From assembly GCA_010645155.1 (NCBI GenBank), contig CM021317.1, positions 1,203,181-1,267,180 of the forward strand: DNA of 64,000 bases, read 5' to 3'. The notes beneath the pieces were generated by a model. That model ran no database searches. It saw nothing but the letters and a program-made list of their open reading frames with translations, and was not told the DNA's origin. Shown piece by piece: positions 1 through 11,438 of this stretch; the first letter of the stretch is position 1; every line of letters begins with the position of its first letter. Source of the DNA: Tigriopus japonicus (Eukaryota; Arthropoda; Copepoda; Harpacticoida; Harpacticidae). The translations under genes and the position numbers were made by a program.

Positions 1-285
1 CTTCGCGTTCTGTTTCGTTCAAAGTGCAGAGCAGAAAGGAAGGAAGGAATCTTGTTGGAGGAGCCACCTTGTAGTATTTTAGAACACACTCACGACGAGG
101 AAAAATACCCCCAAACATTATAAATTTGTTGCTGTGAATATAAGGGACTTGAAGGAACACAATCAACATCACGTGGGTAAGTGATTTGGCACCATGAGAC
201 ATGATAGGGACTGACGCAAACAAAAATCATTTGAAATTAACTTGCTGAATTATACTTTCCTTGTTTTACAGCTTGTTCCATCCTC

Positions 286-2082
286 ATGGCTTCAGATCAG
301 AACTCCGATCGAGTTTTTCAACTCAGGAGTTCTCAATTCTTCTTGGCAGAGGTAAGAAGTGGCTTGGAAAATTCATGAATTATTTAGGGTCATTTATGCA
401 CTGTGAAAAAATGACGTTTAGGCCTTGGATCAGCAACTCAGGGAGGAGAACTTTGTGGATGTGACCCTTGTCTGCTTGGATAATCTCCGTTATCAGGATG
501 CCACCATGGTGAAGGCGCATAAGGTGAGAAATGTTCTTCAAATGATGGAGTTCAGGAAAAGGATTTCCTTCCTCGAGTTGAGACAAGTAATACACGAGCA
601 CAAAAATTGGTTCATTTGCAGATGATTTTGGCCTCTTCATCAGAGTTTTTCCAATTGGTACTCAAACAAAATCCCTGCCAACATCCTGTAGTAATTTTGC
701 CGGAGGGCATCACCCATGACACATTGGAGATCATCTTAGAATTCATATACAGGGGCGAGGTGTCTATCCCGGAGTCAAAATTCCCGTCGGTGATCCAAGC
801 TGCTAACTATTTGAGGATCCATGGCCTCAGACAAGAAGACACGGATGTGGCTAATTGCAATAGTTCGGAGGCAGGCCAATCCATCGATGACCCACCTCCA
901 AATTCGCATTCATTGAAACGAAAATCGTCGCCAAAGTATCATTTCAAGAACAAACGGAAGCCAATTCAACCTAGACGATTTGGTAGTGAAAGCAAAGGCT
1001 TTATGGACCCCATGCAACTTCCAGAGGAAGTCAAAGTTGAGACCACCGAAGATGAAGAAGAGGGCGAGGAGGAGGAAGAGGAAAAACCTATGGATTTCAC
1101 CATGAGGCCTTTGTTCAAAAGCAACAACGACAACCACCATAATCAACAAGACACCAACTTGGGCACATCTCCCTACTTCAACTTAGAGGCATTCAAAGCA
1201 TCTCTCCGATCAGATCCGGACACTGATAATGACATTGAACCGCCGTTATCTGCCGAACAGTTCGAGGAAGCCCCTAGTCCCCCTGAACCAAAAACCTACA
1301 CCAAAAAGGATCTCAATGAGGCACTAGAATCCTTAAAGTCTAAAAGAATGTCCTTATCTAGAGCGTCGGAGGTTTATGCCATCCCGGCCACAACTCTATG
1401 GCAGAGGGCGAACCGAATGGGCATTGCCACACCTAAAAGAGAGACTAACAGCAAAATCTGGAAGAACGAAGACCTCACAAGCGCCTTGGACGCCTTACGC
1501 AAAAAGGAAATTTCAGCCAATAAGGCCTCGAAAATCTATGGAATTCCTTCCAGCACGTTGTACAAAATTGCCAGAAAAGAGGGCATTGAATTGGCCCAAC
1601 CTTTCAACGCGGTTCAAACCTCATGGAGCCAAGACGACCTCAAGAAGGCGCTTAATGCCATTCGCAAAGGTATGCCCGTACAAAAAGCCTCGTCGGAGTT
1701 TGGCATTCCGAGTGGCACCCTCTATGGCCGGTGCAAAAAAGTCGGCATTGAGCTATCCAAAGCTGCAGCCGTTCATTGGTCCGAAGGGGATATGGTGCAG
1801 GCTTTGAACTCTGTCCAAAATGGGACCCTTTCCATCAATCAGGCTGCAATCCACCACAATCTACCCTATTCGTCGTTGTACGGCCGAATCAATCGACTGA
1901 GGAAGGAGAATCCGAGTCAGTGGCAAGGGTTCACGCCAGACCTGACTTTTGAGGCCTTCATGGCCGCGGGTCACCACTCTGACGCCTCATTACTGTCATT
2001 GGCCCAAGCAGCAGCTCAAGATGGAGGATTGGGACGAAGAAGCCCCCTGGTTGCAACACCCGAGGTCTCTTGGCGGCTTTGA
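286..2082 (+). CDS. psq: Pipsqueak-like BTB/POZ transcription factor with four psq DNA-binding repeats
   Basis: Coding exons 286-351, 422-523 and 622-2082 join in phase 0 to give 542 residues; a non-coding exon probably ends at 176 (GTAAGT donor), with its acceptor at 270-271. An N-terminal BTB/POZ dimerisation domain (about residues 8-125, with FVDVTLVC and the block NPCQHPVVILPEG) is followed by an acidic linker and four tandem helix-turn-helix psq repeats at about 280-325, 333-378, 389-433 and 440-485, each with the pattern of a W/Y start, 'ALxxL/I', 'KAS..YGIPxSTL'. BTB plus four psq repeats is the architecture of Drosophila Pipsqueak, a nuclear protein that binds GAGA-type sites and is linked to Polycomb silencing. 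The start ATG is the first in the exon. It is convergent with the Sce gene. Family assignment is strong; one-to-one orthology is inferred. Confidence 0.9.
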
Positions 2083-2445
2083 TAGTGCACCCAGTTCCAA
2101 CATAACTTGTTGACACTTCAAGTTGGCGAAAATCTTTGATCTTGACTAAATCAAAAGCCCGGGAAAATCAAAGTCAACCTGGAAACATTCTCACTCGTGC
2201 AATGTTCAAATATCTTTGCTTCTGGCATATTCCGCTTAACCATGTTGTGATGCACAGGGTAGTCCATCAATCTGTGCTGCACACTCATTTCGGCTAATTT
2301 GCTTGGTCTCCATCTCCCCCTTCTCACTTACATTACTAGCCATGCCCCCAAAGTTATCCTCTACAAAAAGTTCCTTTTTCTCCTCTCCCTCCACACCTCT
2401 GTGATATTTAATTCTTCAAGAGCCAACTGTTCCTCTCACTCTCGG

Positions 2446-2451
2446 AATAAA
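2446..2451 (+). terminator. Polyadenylation signal for psq
   Basis: AATAAA lies 364 nt after the psq stop codon. The Sce signal on the opposite strand is at 2493-2498, so the two convergent transcripts should end within a few tens of bases of each other. Confidence 0.5.
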
Positions 2452-2492
2452 TCTTCGTTGGATCACTCTGTGTTCAGTTCAAGAAGCATTGT

Positions 2493-2498
2493 TTTATT
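2493..2498 (-). terminator. Polyadenylation signal for Sce/RING1
   Basis: AATAAA on the minus strand, about 75 nt after the Sce stop codon. The stretch 2083-2573 otherwise holds only the two 3' UTRs. Confidence 0.5.
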
Positions 2499-2573
2499 CT
2501 CCGCTTGGTACACGATTCAATCAATCAAAATAATTTGCCTGACAATGCATGGGCTGCCTTAAAATTCATGTTT

Positions 2574-3754
2574 TTAGTAACGGTGAAAGGCATATAACAT
2601 TTCCATGGGCTTGTTAACCATCCAATATTTTTCGTTCACCATCTTCAAGGACATATTAGCCGCCAATTCCACCATTTGGCCGGGGCTCGGTGAGATGAAA
2701 ATCGTTAGATCTTTGACTGAAGATGTCATCCCAGCGCTATTGTTGGATCCAACCCCGCCTGATGATGAGGAAGAGGGCGTGTTTTGCGTTTCTTTTTTAA
2801 CCGGCGAAAAATCCAGGGAGATCCGCATGGCCAAATATTTACATAGGTGCTCGACCAAGGCTTTGGAAGTGGTCTTAATATATCGGGTCGAGGATTCTTT
2901 TATGGCCTCCACCACCTCTTTGTTTTCCAGCATTTTGGGATGCAGTTTGAACACAATCTCCAATTCTTGCGAGGCTGAACTACCCGGTCCAGAATCATTA
3001 GCGTCATCGGCCGAGGTTTGGAGGGATGTGGGCTTGACTTTTTTCTTCTTTTTTGTGACATGAGGTGGAGGTTCTTCGTCAGAATCAAGATCACGGTTAC
3101 GATTGCCTGTGATTGGAGTGTGATGTGGGGAATCTGGAGCGTCATCTTGACTCTTACTCTTCTTGTTCAAGGCCTTCACATGCGCCATTTGGGCCTTGAT
3201 GCCATCTGAAAAGCAGAGAATGTAGATAACCCAGGGTTTTACTTACCTCTATCTAATATAATATTTAACAAACCGGTAATGGAGGTAATGAAGTTTTGAC
3301 TATGAGATCGACTGAGCGATTCGAGGATGGATTCCTGGTGAGCTTCATATTCCTCGCGATTGGGAAAGATCTTTTCCACCAACATATCAAAGTTCGGGTC
3401 CGGTCTCAAAGACCGTTTGGACACAAGCTTCTTGCGACAAGTGGGACACTCTTTGTTCCCGGATCTCAAGGCAGTCACGATGCATTCGGCACAGAATCTA
3501 CATTTAAAAAAAACAAAGGTGGTCATCCGTCAATCTCATCTTTCGTCCTAAATCTCGGGTTACCTATGGAGACACTCTTTGGTGGTCATGGTTTGTGTGA
3601 GCATATCCAAACAAATGGGACAAGTGAGCTCGGATTGGAGAGCTCGAGCAGATACAGCGATCTCAGTCTCATCCGTGATGGCTTCCTGTGGTACCCGGTG
3701 CAACTCGTAGAGGGATAGATCCCAGGATTTCTCAATCGGATCACTGGACGACAT
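2574..3754 (-). CDS. Sce: RING1/RING2-type E3 ubiquitin ligase, core subunit of Polycomb repressive complex 1
   Basis: Exons 3754-3564, 3497-3247 and 3205-2574 join (phases 2 and 1) into 357 residues. The RING finger at about residues 45-87 has all its ligands visible (CPIC, then the C-x-H-xx-C group, then CPTC) and is followed by the '[20 protein letters not shown]' segment typical of RING1/RNF2. The last about 110 residues form the RAWUL domain, ending in '[15 protein letters not shown]', which binds CBX and RYBP partners. The family monoubiquitinates histone H2A at Lys119 (Lys118 in flies) in PRC1. The second exon carries about 17 residues before its strong GTAAGT donor that human RNF2 lacks, so a shorter splice form is possible. 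The start ATG precedes the conserved N-terminal segment '[12 protein letters not shown]'. Confidence 0.93.
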
Positions 3755-4239
3755 GGTTTTGGATTTGCTCTAAAGCAGCGGCGTTTGTTGTTTTCCTGGG
3801 TTTGGTGCCAAAAACTTGGATCGAAGAGAGATGCCAGAAATCCTCTGGTCGACAGGGAGAGGTTTTGATTCCTGGCTGAAAAGGCAGGAAAAAGAGGGGT
3901 GATTGGCGTTCAAGACAACGCACGGAATGTGGAATTTGTTGAACTGAGAACCTAGTTTTTGGTTCAAATGTCTTAAATGCTAGGAAAAGAGTACTTAATA
4001 TTGAAAGGATTGCTGAACAGAGTTTGCATCACAAATATGTTTTGCTTGCGTTGATTGTTTGATCTAAAGCACTAAAATTGATCAAAACAAACGCATGCAA
4101 ATGTATTGAACAATACATGTTTTTGTGCCTGAAAAGTATTGTTCAGTTTAAATCAAGGAAAATTCGTGCATTCCTTCACAATTTGGATCTCCAAAGCTTG
4201 AAGGGAAAAAGAGTAAGATTCTTTTTATTTCGGTTGGTA

Positions 4240-4370
4240 TTGGGCTGCGGATTTTTTACAACCGCTACAAGGAATGGGATTCCTTGTAAACAAATAAAGT
4301 ATGAAAATAATTCATACAACAAACATATATGTGAAATTAAACTACCAAAGAGTTCCCATAACTATATATT
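4240..4370 (-). repeat. LINE 3'-end fragment
   Basis: The stretch 'accgctacaaggaatgggat' and the following A/T-rich tract, ending near 'gaaattaaactacca', recur at about 23790-23900, immediately 3' of the LINE reverse-transcriptase remnant there. This copy therefore looks like a 5'-truncated LINE, reading on the minus strand. The assignment rests on comparison within this window only. Confidence 0.5.
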
Positions 4371-4652
4371 TTTTAAACTTTTGAGCCGATAATTATTTTC
4401 CCTTTTTAAAGCAGTGTTTCAAATGCTTTTTTAAGTCAATTAAACTGCATTAAGAATAAACAATAATCACAAGAACTGAGTCCAAGTTGGGTGTCCGTCG
4501 GTCGTCAGCAAACCTGCAACATTTATCACAAAAATGCAATAATATCTTTAAAGAAATTCGTGCCCGCAAAATATCAAAGCAAAATCATGATGTAGAACTG
4601 GATTCTGCAACCATTTTTGGGTCAAGATCCACGAAATTTGATTAAGTTCTGT

Positions 4653-4803
4653 CAGGGGCCTACCAAGCAGGGGGCCCTGACAATTTCAGAAGCCCATAAA
4701 TCACAGAGATGCCTCGAGGGCGCACTATTGTGGACTCTCCCCATAGCTCCTGGGCCCAACAACGACCACCCGTGGGCCCAATCCCACTGTTTGCCGACCC
4801 CTG
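4653..4803. mobile_element. Small CAGGGG-ended element (hAT-like miniature element)
   Basis: It begins CAGGGGCCTACCAA and ends, read from the other side, CAGGGGTCGGCAAA; such CAGGGG ends are typical of hAT non-autonomous elements. A shorter relative is at 33225-33321. No clean 8-bp target duplication is seen, so the boundaries are tentative. Confidence 0.4.
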
Positions 4804-4946
4804 ATGTAGAAATTGGTGCAGTTGTCCATTCTAAAGACTGCCATTCAAGCCACGTAAGTGATACATTATAGTTCATGAAATTCTCTCATAGGAATATTCT
4901 TCAAAGTTTATGTTCGATCTTCAACGACTGAAAACATAGTTACGTC

Positions 4947-4952
4947 TTTATT
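4947..4952 (-). terminator. Polyadenylation signal for SLC22 copy A
   Basis: AATAAA on the minus strand, about 118 nt downstream of the stop codon at 5070-5072. Confidence 0.45.
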
Positions 4953-5069
4953 TTCCAAAAATTACACTTGCCCACAAACGATTCAATGCTGAGTTCTCTA
5001 AAATAGATGCATGGAATGAGCTTGAGAAATGGTTTCGTTGCACCAAGGATTTCAGGTTGCCATTGCAAG

Positions 5070-8000
5070 CTAATGCTTGATAGGAGCGCTGAAATCCAAC
5101 GATTTTGATTTGTTCCAAGGTAAACCCAATTTCATCATCTCACTCTCCATGAAGGAATCTGGCAATTTGGACTCCTTGGTCTCCGGAAAAAATAACACCG
5201 TTATCCCAGCCAACATTGCCAACATGCCATAAACGGTTATGGGAACATATGGATGGTATGTGTCTGAAAATATGCATCAAAAAATTACAGAGAGCTACCC
5301 CACTTCAAAAGCCTTCAAATGGCTTCACCCAAGAACCAACAACTTTCTCTGGATTGGGAGGTCAGCAATAAAGAGTATGATTTTAAGGAGGAACAAAGCA
5401 ACTGCGCTTTTCTACAAATGAAACCTTGCCTTTGTTGGACAGCCAGAATTACTATTCCTCAGCTCAATCAAACTCGGAGAGTCAAAAGTCATGCTCTCGG
5501 AAAGTTCGATAACACAATGCTGCAAAGAATAGTCCTCTTCTGGAACTCATTTTACGTGGGGTATCCAGAGTATAGGGAGACTAGGACCGTAATTCGTTAA
5601 ATTGAATGATTTTCGGCTTTGTGCCAAAAATTGAAATGAATATTTATCTCTTGTGAGTAGATGTTACCTAAAAATTTTTTGTTTTTAAACAAACTTGTTC
5701 TAGCCTATGATTTCAATAGACAAAGTTGAGTTGAGCTATCAACTCAACTACGTTTAAAAAAAAAAGGACGTTAAGAACGAGAAGCTCATCAAAATCCAAT
5801 GTTTTGCAAAGTAAAGATGTTTCTCATACTCAGAAGTTTTGACTTCAATTCAAGCCAAGTAAAATCATAATTCTTATTGCTATCCTAACAGTCCAGAGAA
5901 TTTAGCGGGTTTTGCTTTACCTAACATTCCTATCCAAGGCGCGATTAAGGCTCCAAACCGTGCCATGCAGGAGCAAGTTCCTAACCCTGTGGCACGAACT
6001 ACGGTAGGAAAAATCTCGGCGGTATAAGTAAAAATAGCCCCAAAGGCCAGAGTAATTGTGGCCTTGCCAATAAAGGCCACAGTGAGAGCCAGCCACTCCA
6101 TCTCCTTAGGAACCACTATTAAAGCGTAAAAAGAGTATATCATCATCATCATGAGAGTTTCTAAAGGGGATGTCTCACAAGCAATTGATAGGAGAACAAT
6201 CCCGGATGAAGAAAAGGCCAAAGACAGAGTCCATTTTCTTCCAATCACATTCATCAGTAGCATGGCTCCTCCATATCCTGGGATCTCCATCAGCCCACCG
6301 ATGACATGATTCATGAAGATGTCCCCACCTTGAAGAGCGCCAAGACATTTTAAAGAAAAGCCTTAAAACTGGTGTGTCATTTGAATGATCATACCCAAAC
6401 TAGCAGAGTTCAATGCGAGTCCATAATAAGTCAATGATACTGCCATCCAACAATAACAAAGCAAGAAGGTCTTGAGTCGAAGTTCTGGATATCTCAGAAT
6501 GTCCCAAATGTTCTGACCTTGTTTATCCGAGATTTTGGTGGATGTGGATGTGAGTTTCCATCTATGAATTAGATCAGATTGTTCACTGTTCTAAAGCAAT
6601 TTTCTAAGCTTGGACACCTTACGTATTTGGCACACGGTTTTCGTTTCCATTAAACACCGCAATTCGAATGGTGACATCTTCAGCTTCTTGACGACGTCCT
6701 GTGGCCATCAACCATTTGGGACTCTCTGGAAGCAGGCAAATGAGAACCAAGGCCAAAATGGAAGGTCCAGAGGTCACAACGTGAAGGATCCTCCAATCCG
6801 GTAGATAATACGCTATTGGGGCGACAGTTACCCAAGCCAAAACCCACCATAGAAAGAAGCCTTGGCTTAAAACAGATGTCCAACGACCTCCACTTAATTC
6901 CAACAAATATGAGAACATGCTTCCGTTGGAACCTATAAAGAAGATCAAACATTGGTGGATACTGTCGATCTCTGAGCTCCTGCGTAACCTTGGTATGAGA
7001 ATTTCAAGAGAAACTTACCCACACTAGTGAGTGCCATGAGAAATCTCATGACGAGAAATCCTTCGTAGCTGCCTACTATGGAAGCCACCACCCCAAAAAG
7101 ACTCATAAGACAGGATAACGGTATGAACATTCGCTTCCGACCAAATTTGTCCGACAGAATTCCAAAGATGATAATTCCAATCATCTGTCCCAGAAAGTAC
7201 ACCGTTTGTGCCAAGCTTACTTTGTAGGATTCCGAGCACACCAAGTTCCATTCGCTCGCAATCGTCGAGGTGAATTTACTCCGATCAAAGGTAAAAGACT
7301 TGCAAGGGATCTTGGGCGTGTCCTTGGGCACCGTAAGGTTATTGGTCAGGGTTAAACGAGAGATATTGTAGATCTCGCACCTATTGGTGGAGAAACAAGG
7401 GAGCACTTGTTAGTGTAATATTGATTTCTGATGGGTTTTGTTAATGGTCGACCAAAATGGGGCGCACCGAACCAAAACGTGTTTTTACGTGAGCCTGGCT
7501 TAAGTTGAGCGTCTTGCACTCATTTTTTTTGAGTTTTGAAGTAATTCATTAAACTAATCAACTAAACTAGGCATTAGAAGAACTTATCAAGAAATGAATG
7601 CACTGTACGGGTTCTTTCTGATATCAACCTGCTTCCTTAAATCTAGACATGCTCGGTTAAGCTATTTTTGGTCGACCACTAAGTTTTACCTTGATACACT
7701 TTGACCACTGATCTCCTTCCATTCTGAAATCGATCGAAAAATTCACATTGGAGTCTCAAAGTCACAAATAAAATGGTTTTCCATTCACGAGAATCAACAA
7801 ATCATACGTGACGGTTCTTATGCTCCTAATTTTTGTGAAAGACATCATGAGTAAGCGTTAAAGGTGCAAGTTCAGGGGCACTAATCCGCAAAATCCTCAT
7901 GCGTGTTGTTATGTACAGGGTTAGAGGAATAAATTGAGACTCTCCTTAACTTTCGTCCTGATTCAAGACGAGTAAAAATTTTAAAACAAACTCTTTTCTG

Positions 8001-11000
8001 GATGCTTGCTTGTTCATGGCACAATTTGTGGAGAAGCAATATTTTGATGTTTACCGAAGGCAAGGTATAGAGCACAGTCAAGTTTCAGCTGTTGTCTTGT
8101 ATGCTATGAGGGCAAAGCTTGATAGTTGACTTGCTAGTTTACTTCAGGGTGTGCTTGCCTGGTTTTCTCCATCAATTTGGCTTTTCTCAAATGTGACGGT
8201 CCGTTTCCATCTTGAAATTCTATGAACTTCTATGATTGTTTGCCCGCCCACTTTCAAAGCCATCACCCCCTGATTTCAGCTACCTCACATTTCTCCTTTT
8301 TTTCTCTTCCTTGATCCCTTTTCAACCCCGTGCTGAACAACAGGTCAAGGGGCGTGCAATTTTTGACAACAAATTCAAAGAAACACTGAATTGCAGTTTG
8401 GTTCGAGTTAGTTTGATAGGTGCTGAAGTGTTCAAATGGGAATGCTTCAACGACGCCGGAGAACTTCCTTCTTCCCATGCTTCCAGTCATGCTTCTCATT
8501 GATCAAACCTCATGTTAAGGTCAAATAGTAAGAAGGTTTACTTAAAGTTGACTTGAACTTTAGTAGGGAGTAGTGATGGGCAAGAAGCACGGAAATCATG
8601 GAGTGGGAGGCTAACAATGAGAATTATGATTTCCAACAGGAACAAACCATTTGCGTTCTTCTGCAAACGAGACCTGGCTTGCATTGAGAAGAACACGTAT
8701 TTCAAATTTCAGTCCAATCGGAGTGAAAAGTTATGCCTTCTCAAACTTATGTACTGATGAGAGCATAGAATGAATGAACTCGCCCTTTTGTGGTAAAACG
8801 ATTACCACTAAAGGGTTAGTTCATTCATTCTCGGTAGGATTTGCAGTGAACTTTGAGTGAGCATAACTTTTGTCTCCGACGTTCGATTGAGCTGAAAATT
8901 GAAATACGTATTTTTGTCAACATATGCAAGGTCTCAATTGCAGAAGAACGTAATTGATTTGTTCTTACTGGAAATCATTATTCTCATTGCTAGCCTCCCA
9001 CTCCATGATTCCAGTGCTTCTTGTGATGGGACAAGACGGCATTTCCAATACATGAGACCAACTGATGCCGGTCTCAATTGATACATCTCAGAAGCTGGCA
9101 TCAATACTGTATCAAGTCTTACGAACGAAATGACAACTACAAAAGTTGTCCACCACCGATTGAACCTCTTCGTGTTTAACAATTTTGTTAAAGCGTGTAA
9201 TCGAAATCTAATTTTTTTTGAGGTATTTCTAATATGCATGGAGACCATGACCTTTATTGACGCCGTATCAAATAGCTTTTTGACTGATATTGTCTGTTTC
9301 AATATCGTTCCTTTGATATTCAAATCTTAGTTGCTAGTCACACTTCTTAGCCAGGTTGACTAGAATGTGGTAATAATGTCGTGATTTGCCACCTGATTTC
9401 AAGTTGATGGGCTTTAGCAAATGGAAATTTCAAATAAAACTGTGCACTAACGAGTTAAATAGAATCTTGCGTTGCAACATAATAATATAAGCAATCGTTA
9501 AATGAAATATTCTCCGACAATTTTGAGGATGTAACATAAGTTTTTGTGTTAATGAAAAAGATTTCACGTCACACTTTAAGCGGTTCTTCAGGTATTTTTC
9601 TTTAAAACTCTGAAGCCAACATGTTATGCCAAGTTGTGGAATCGATGAGATGTTCCTTGCTTTGAAATTTATATTGATTAAGTTTAAAACAACGGAAAAA
9701 TAAATCTAGATATTTCGTGCCTTCAAACTGAAACCGATCAAACACCAGAGAAAAAAAGCAAAACCCAATTTGAGCAATTTTGGCAACACTTCACATTTCT
9801 CACTTGGTCTCAAGTCGGAATCAAGACCAGCGAGACTTTCATTGTATTGGTCTGATCTCATACTGTATGAGACATTGCTGGTATCAGCCCTATCAGTAGT
9901 AGGGAGGAGACGTGGTGTCGTGGTTAGCGCAGTTTCCTGTTGAGAGAGAGGTCCCATGTTCGATTCTCCTCCCCGACCTTTCTCAAGGAAACTTTTAGAT
10001 GCTATTCCACCCCCACAGAAGGAGAAGCATTCTGATACCGGACTTGATATTGCCTACAGGAAAAACTGGATGATGTGATGGCTGGCTTCGCTGGCCGGGC
10101 GAGGCTCAACCCTCCAACCCTAGCACCCACAATCCAAAAAAAAGTCAATGCTAATAGCACACCTTGGTGCACGTTTAACATATCAGTTACTATTGACTTC
10201 AGAGCAAGTGGCATAGGTGGCATAGCCATTCAAGCATCTGAAAGATGCTTAAATACCCAAAAGTAGAAACTTATCGTGCCGTTAAAGAGTTGGATGTTAG
10301 TGGGAGTGTTGATCAAGAAGGTCATCAAGGAGGAATTGGGATTCTTGACAAGAGTTGGAGCCACCAAACATCACATAAGCGTGTTGTGTTGTAGGTCTCG
10401 GTGAAATTTTACAGGGTCTCAATTTATCCCTTTAACCCTGTTCTCACAAAATTTGAGCAATTTTTCTTTAAATTCCATTCTTTATTGAAATCCGCAAAAA
10501 ACCGCATTTTTAACAAAAAAAAATTCTCATTACCCCTCCATTTCAACCAAGAACCGTTAATTGGTCGCTATTTTTGATTTTCGTTTTTCGTTTCTTTGAA
10601 AAAAATAGTTTCTCACGAACTCTCAAGGTCTATCTCAAAAAAAGCTAACCCTTTCCATGAAAAAAGCAACATAATTATTAGCGAAGGACCGAAAGAGCTT
10701 TCGTCCGAAATTTCGGTTTCGGGTTTCTGTTATCCCACTCGAAACCGAAAGCAGACATGCACTATAAGGAATGAAGCTGGACAACAAAAGGGAAAATTTT
10801 TGGGTCCAAAAACATCTAAAACTAATTATTATTTTTTATTTTTTAAGATTTACAATCACATCGAAGACAAAATTAATCAATTCAAGGTGAAAAGTGAATT
10901 TTGCATGTAAATGATATGTCGTCAGCTGCTTTCTGCTTCGATTCCAGTTAAGAGCCTTTTCGGTCCATTATAAATGATTTTTATGAACAAGTTGCACTGC

Positions 11001-11438
11001 CCTTTAGTGGCTTAATCACAATCTATCTAATCCTATATTAATGTGCGTAACTTGAATGCAATGAAGTCTCTTGGGAGACACTTTTTCCGTTGGTTGATTC
11101 TCGTTGCTGGAACTTGGTCTTGGAACCAAAGCTCTTGTAGCCAAAATGGCCTGAACGTACCTTCAATCGAAAGATCTTGCTCCAATTCAATTGGGATGGA
11201 GCACCAATAGTCGGTCTTGGCATTGAGGAAGGCGATCACTCCCACAGACCAAGTGTTGGGGATGTACAAAAGGCCAATGGCCACAAAAGCCAAGAACTGC
11301 CATCTGCCGAACTTTCCAATGGCTGGAACGAAATCCAATCGGATTGGGATAGCAAGTAAATGTGGAAACGGTACTGAATTTACCGTGAATAATGGGATCA
11401 GAGTCTTTGTTATGTGGATCCTCACTGGACGAGTCCAT
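5070..11438 (-). CDS. SLC22-family organic ion transporter, copy A of a tandem array
   Basis: Nine exons: 11438-11384, 11322-11161, 7723-7690 (34 nt), 7380-7019, 6932-6623, 6561-6395, 6328-6179, 6115-5921 and 5263-5070. All phases fit, giving 542 residues. The protein is a major-facilitator carrier of the organic cation/anion transporter type: first membrane helix in exon 2, a large extracellular loop with Cys and N-x-S/T sites, SEWNLVC at 126-132, the cytoplasmic GxxxDxxGRKR-type loop at about 157-167, the SLC22 hallmark PESPKWL at 273-279, and a C-terminal PETK motif after the last helix. It should act in the plasma membrane; the substrate cannot be read from sequence. The exon 7/8 intron is short (63 nt) and was set by comparison with copies B and C. 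The first ATG opens [11 protein letters not shown] and is placed like the starts of the sister copies. Confidence 0.9.
5330..5600 (+). repeat. Diverged arm of the 8-bp-TSD palindromic element
   Basis: Lies in intron 8 of SLC22 copy A. It matches in order the left arm of the palindromic element at 8581-9022: a 'gggaggtcagcaataaagag' block, a 'gaacaaagcaactgcgcttt' block, then 'cagctcaatcaaactcggag' and 'gtcatgctctcggaaagtt'. The second arm is not recognisable. Confidence 0.45.
8581..9022. mobile_element. 442-bp palindromic (foldback) miniature element with 8-bp target duplication
   Basis: Two arms of about 220 bp are inverted around position 8800; the ends read CAAGAAGCAC and GTGCTTCTT. It is flanked by the direct duplication GTGATGGG at 8573-8580 and 9023-9030. 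An 8-bp duplication points to a hAT-, Merlin- or P-type transposase. Partial copies occur at 5330-5600, 18975-19392 and 33340-33535. It encodes no protein. Confidence 0.75.
9902..9999 (+). mobile_element. tRNA-derived SINE
   Basis: It contains an A-box-like TGGTTAGCGCAG and a B-box-like TGTTCGATTCT with tRNA-like spacing, then a shared tail 'gacctttctcaaggaaact'. A second copy on the opposite strand at about 33904-33998 matches over the same length, with B box AGGTTCAATTC. Two copies with the same non-tRNA tail argue for a SINE rather than a tRNA gene. Confidence 0.6.
10680..10975. repeat. Interspersed repeat with 'accgaaagagctttcg' core
   Basis: The blocks 'gaccgaaagagctttcg', 'agacatgcactataa' and 'tcaaggtgaaaagtgaa', plus a tail ending 'ttcggtccatta', recur in the same order at about 59810-60060. 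Both ends are rich in TTTCGG/CCGAAA, so short inverted ends are possible. Function unknown. Confidence 0.5.

Larger units (their letters stand above)
3755..5069. other. Gene-poor spacer between Sce and the SLC22 array
   Basis: No coding sequence is supported here. The stretch holds a LINE 3'-end fragment (about 4240-4370), a small CAGGGG-ended element (4653-4803) and a likely polyadenylation signal of SLC22 copy A at 4947-4952 on the minus strand. Confidence 0.6.
7724..11160. other. Intron 2 of SLC22 copy A, repeat-filled
   Basis: A 3.4-kb intron with no host coding sequence. It holds the palindromic element 8581-9022, a tRNA-derived SINE (about 9902-9999) and an interspersed repeat (about 10680-10975). 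Confidence 0.7.

Noticed and set aside
1376..1807. 143-codon frame inside psq
   Set aside because: Overlaps the psq repeats in another frame and has no recognisable content.
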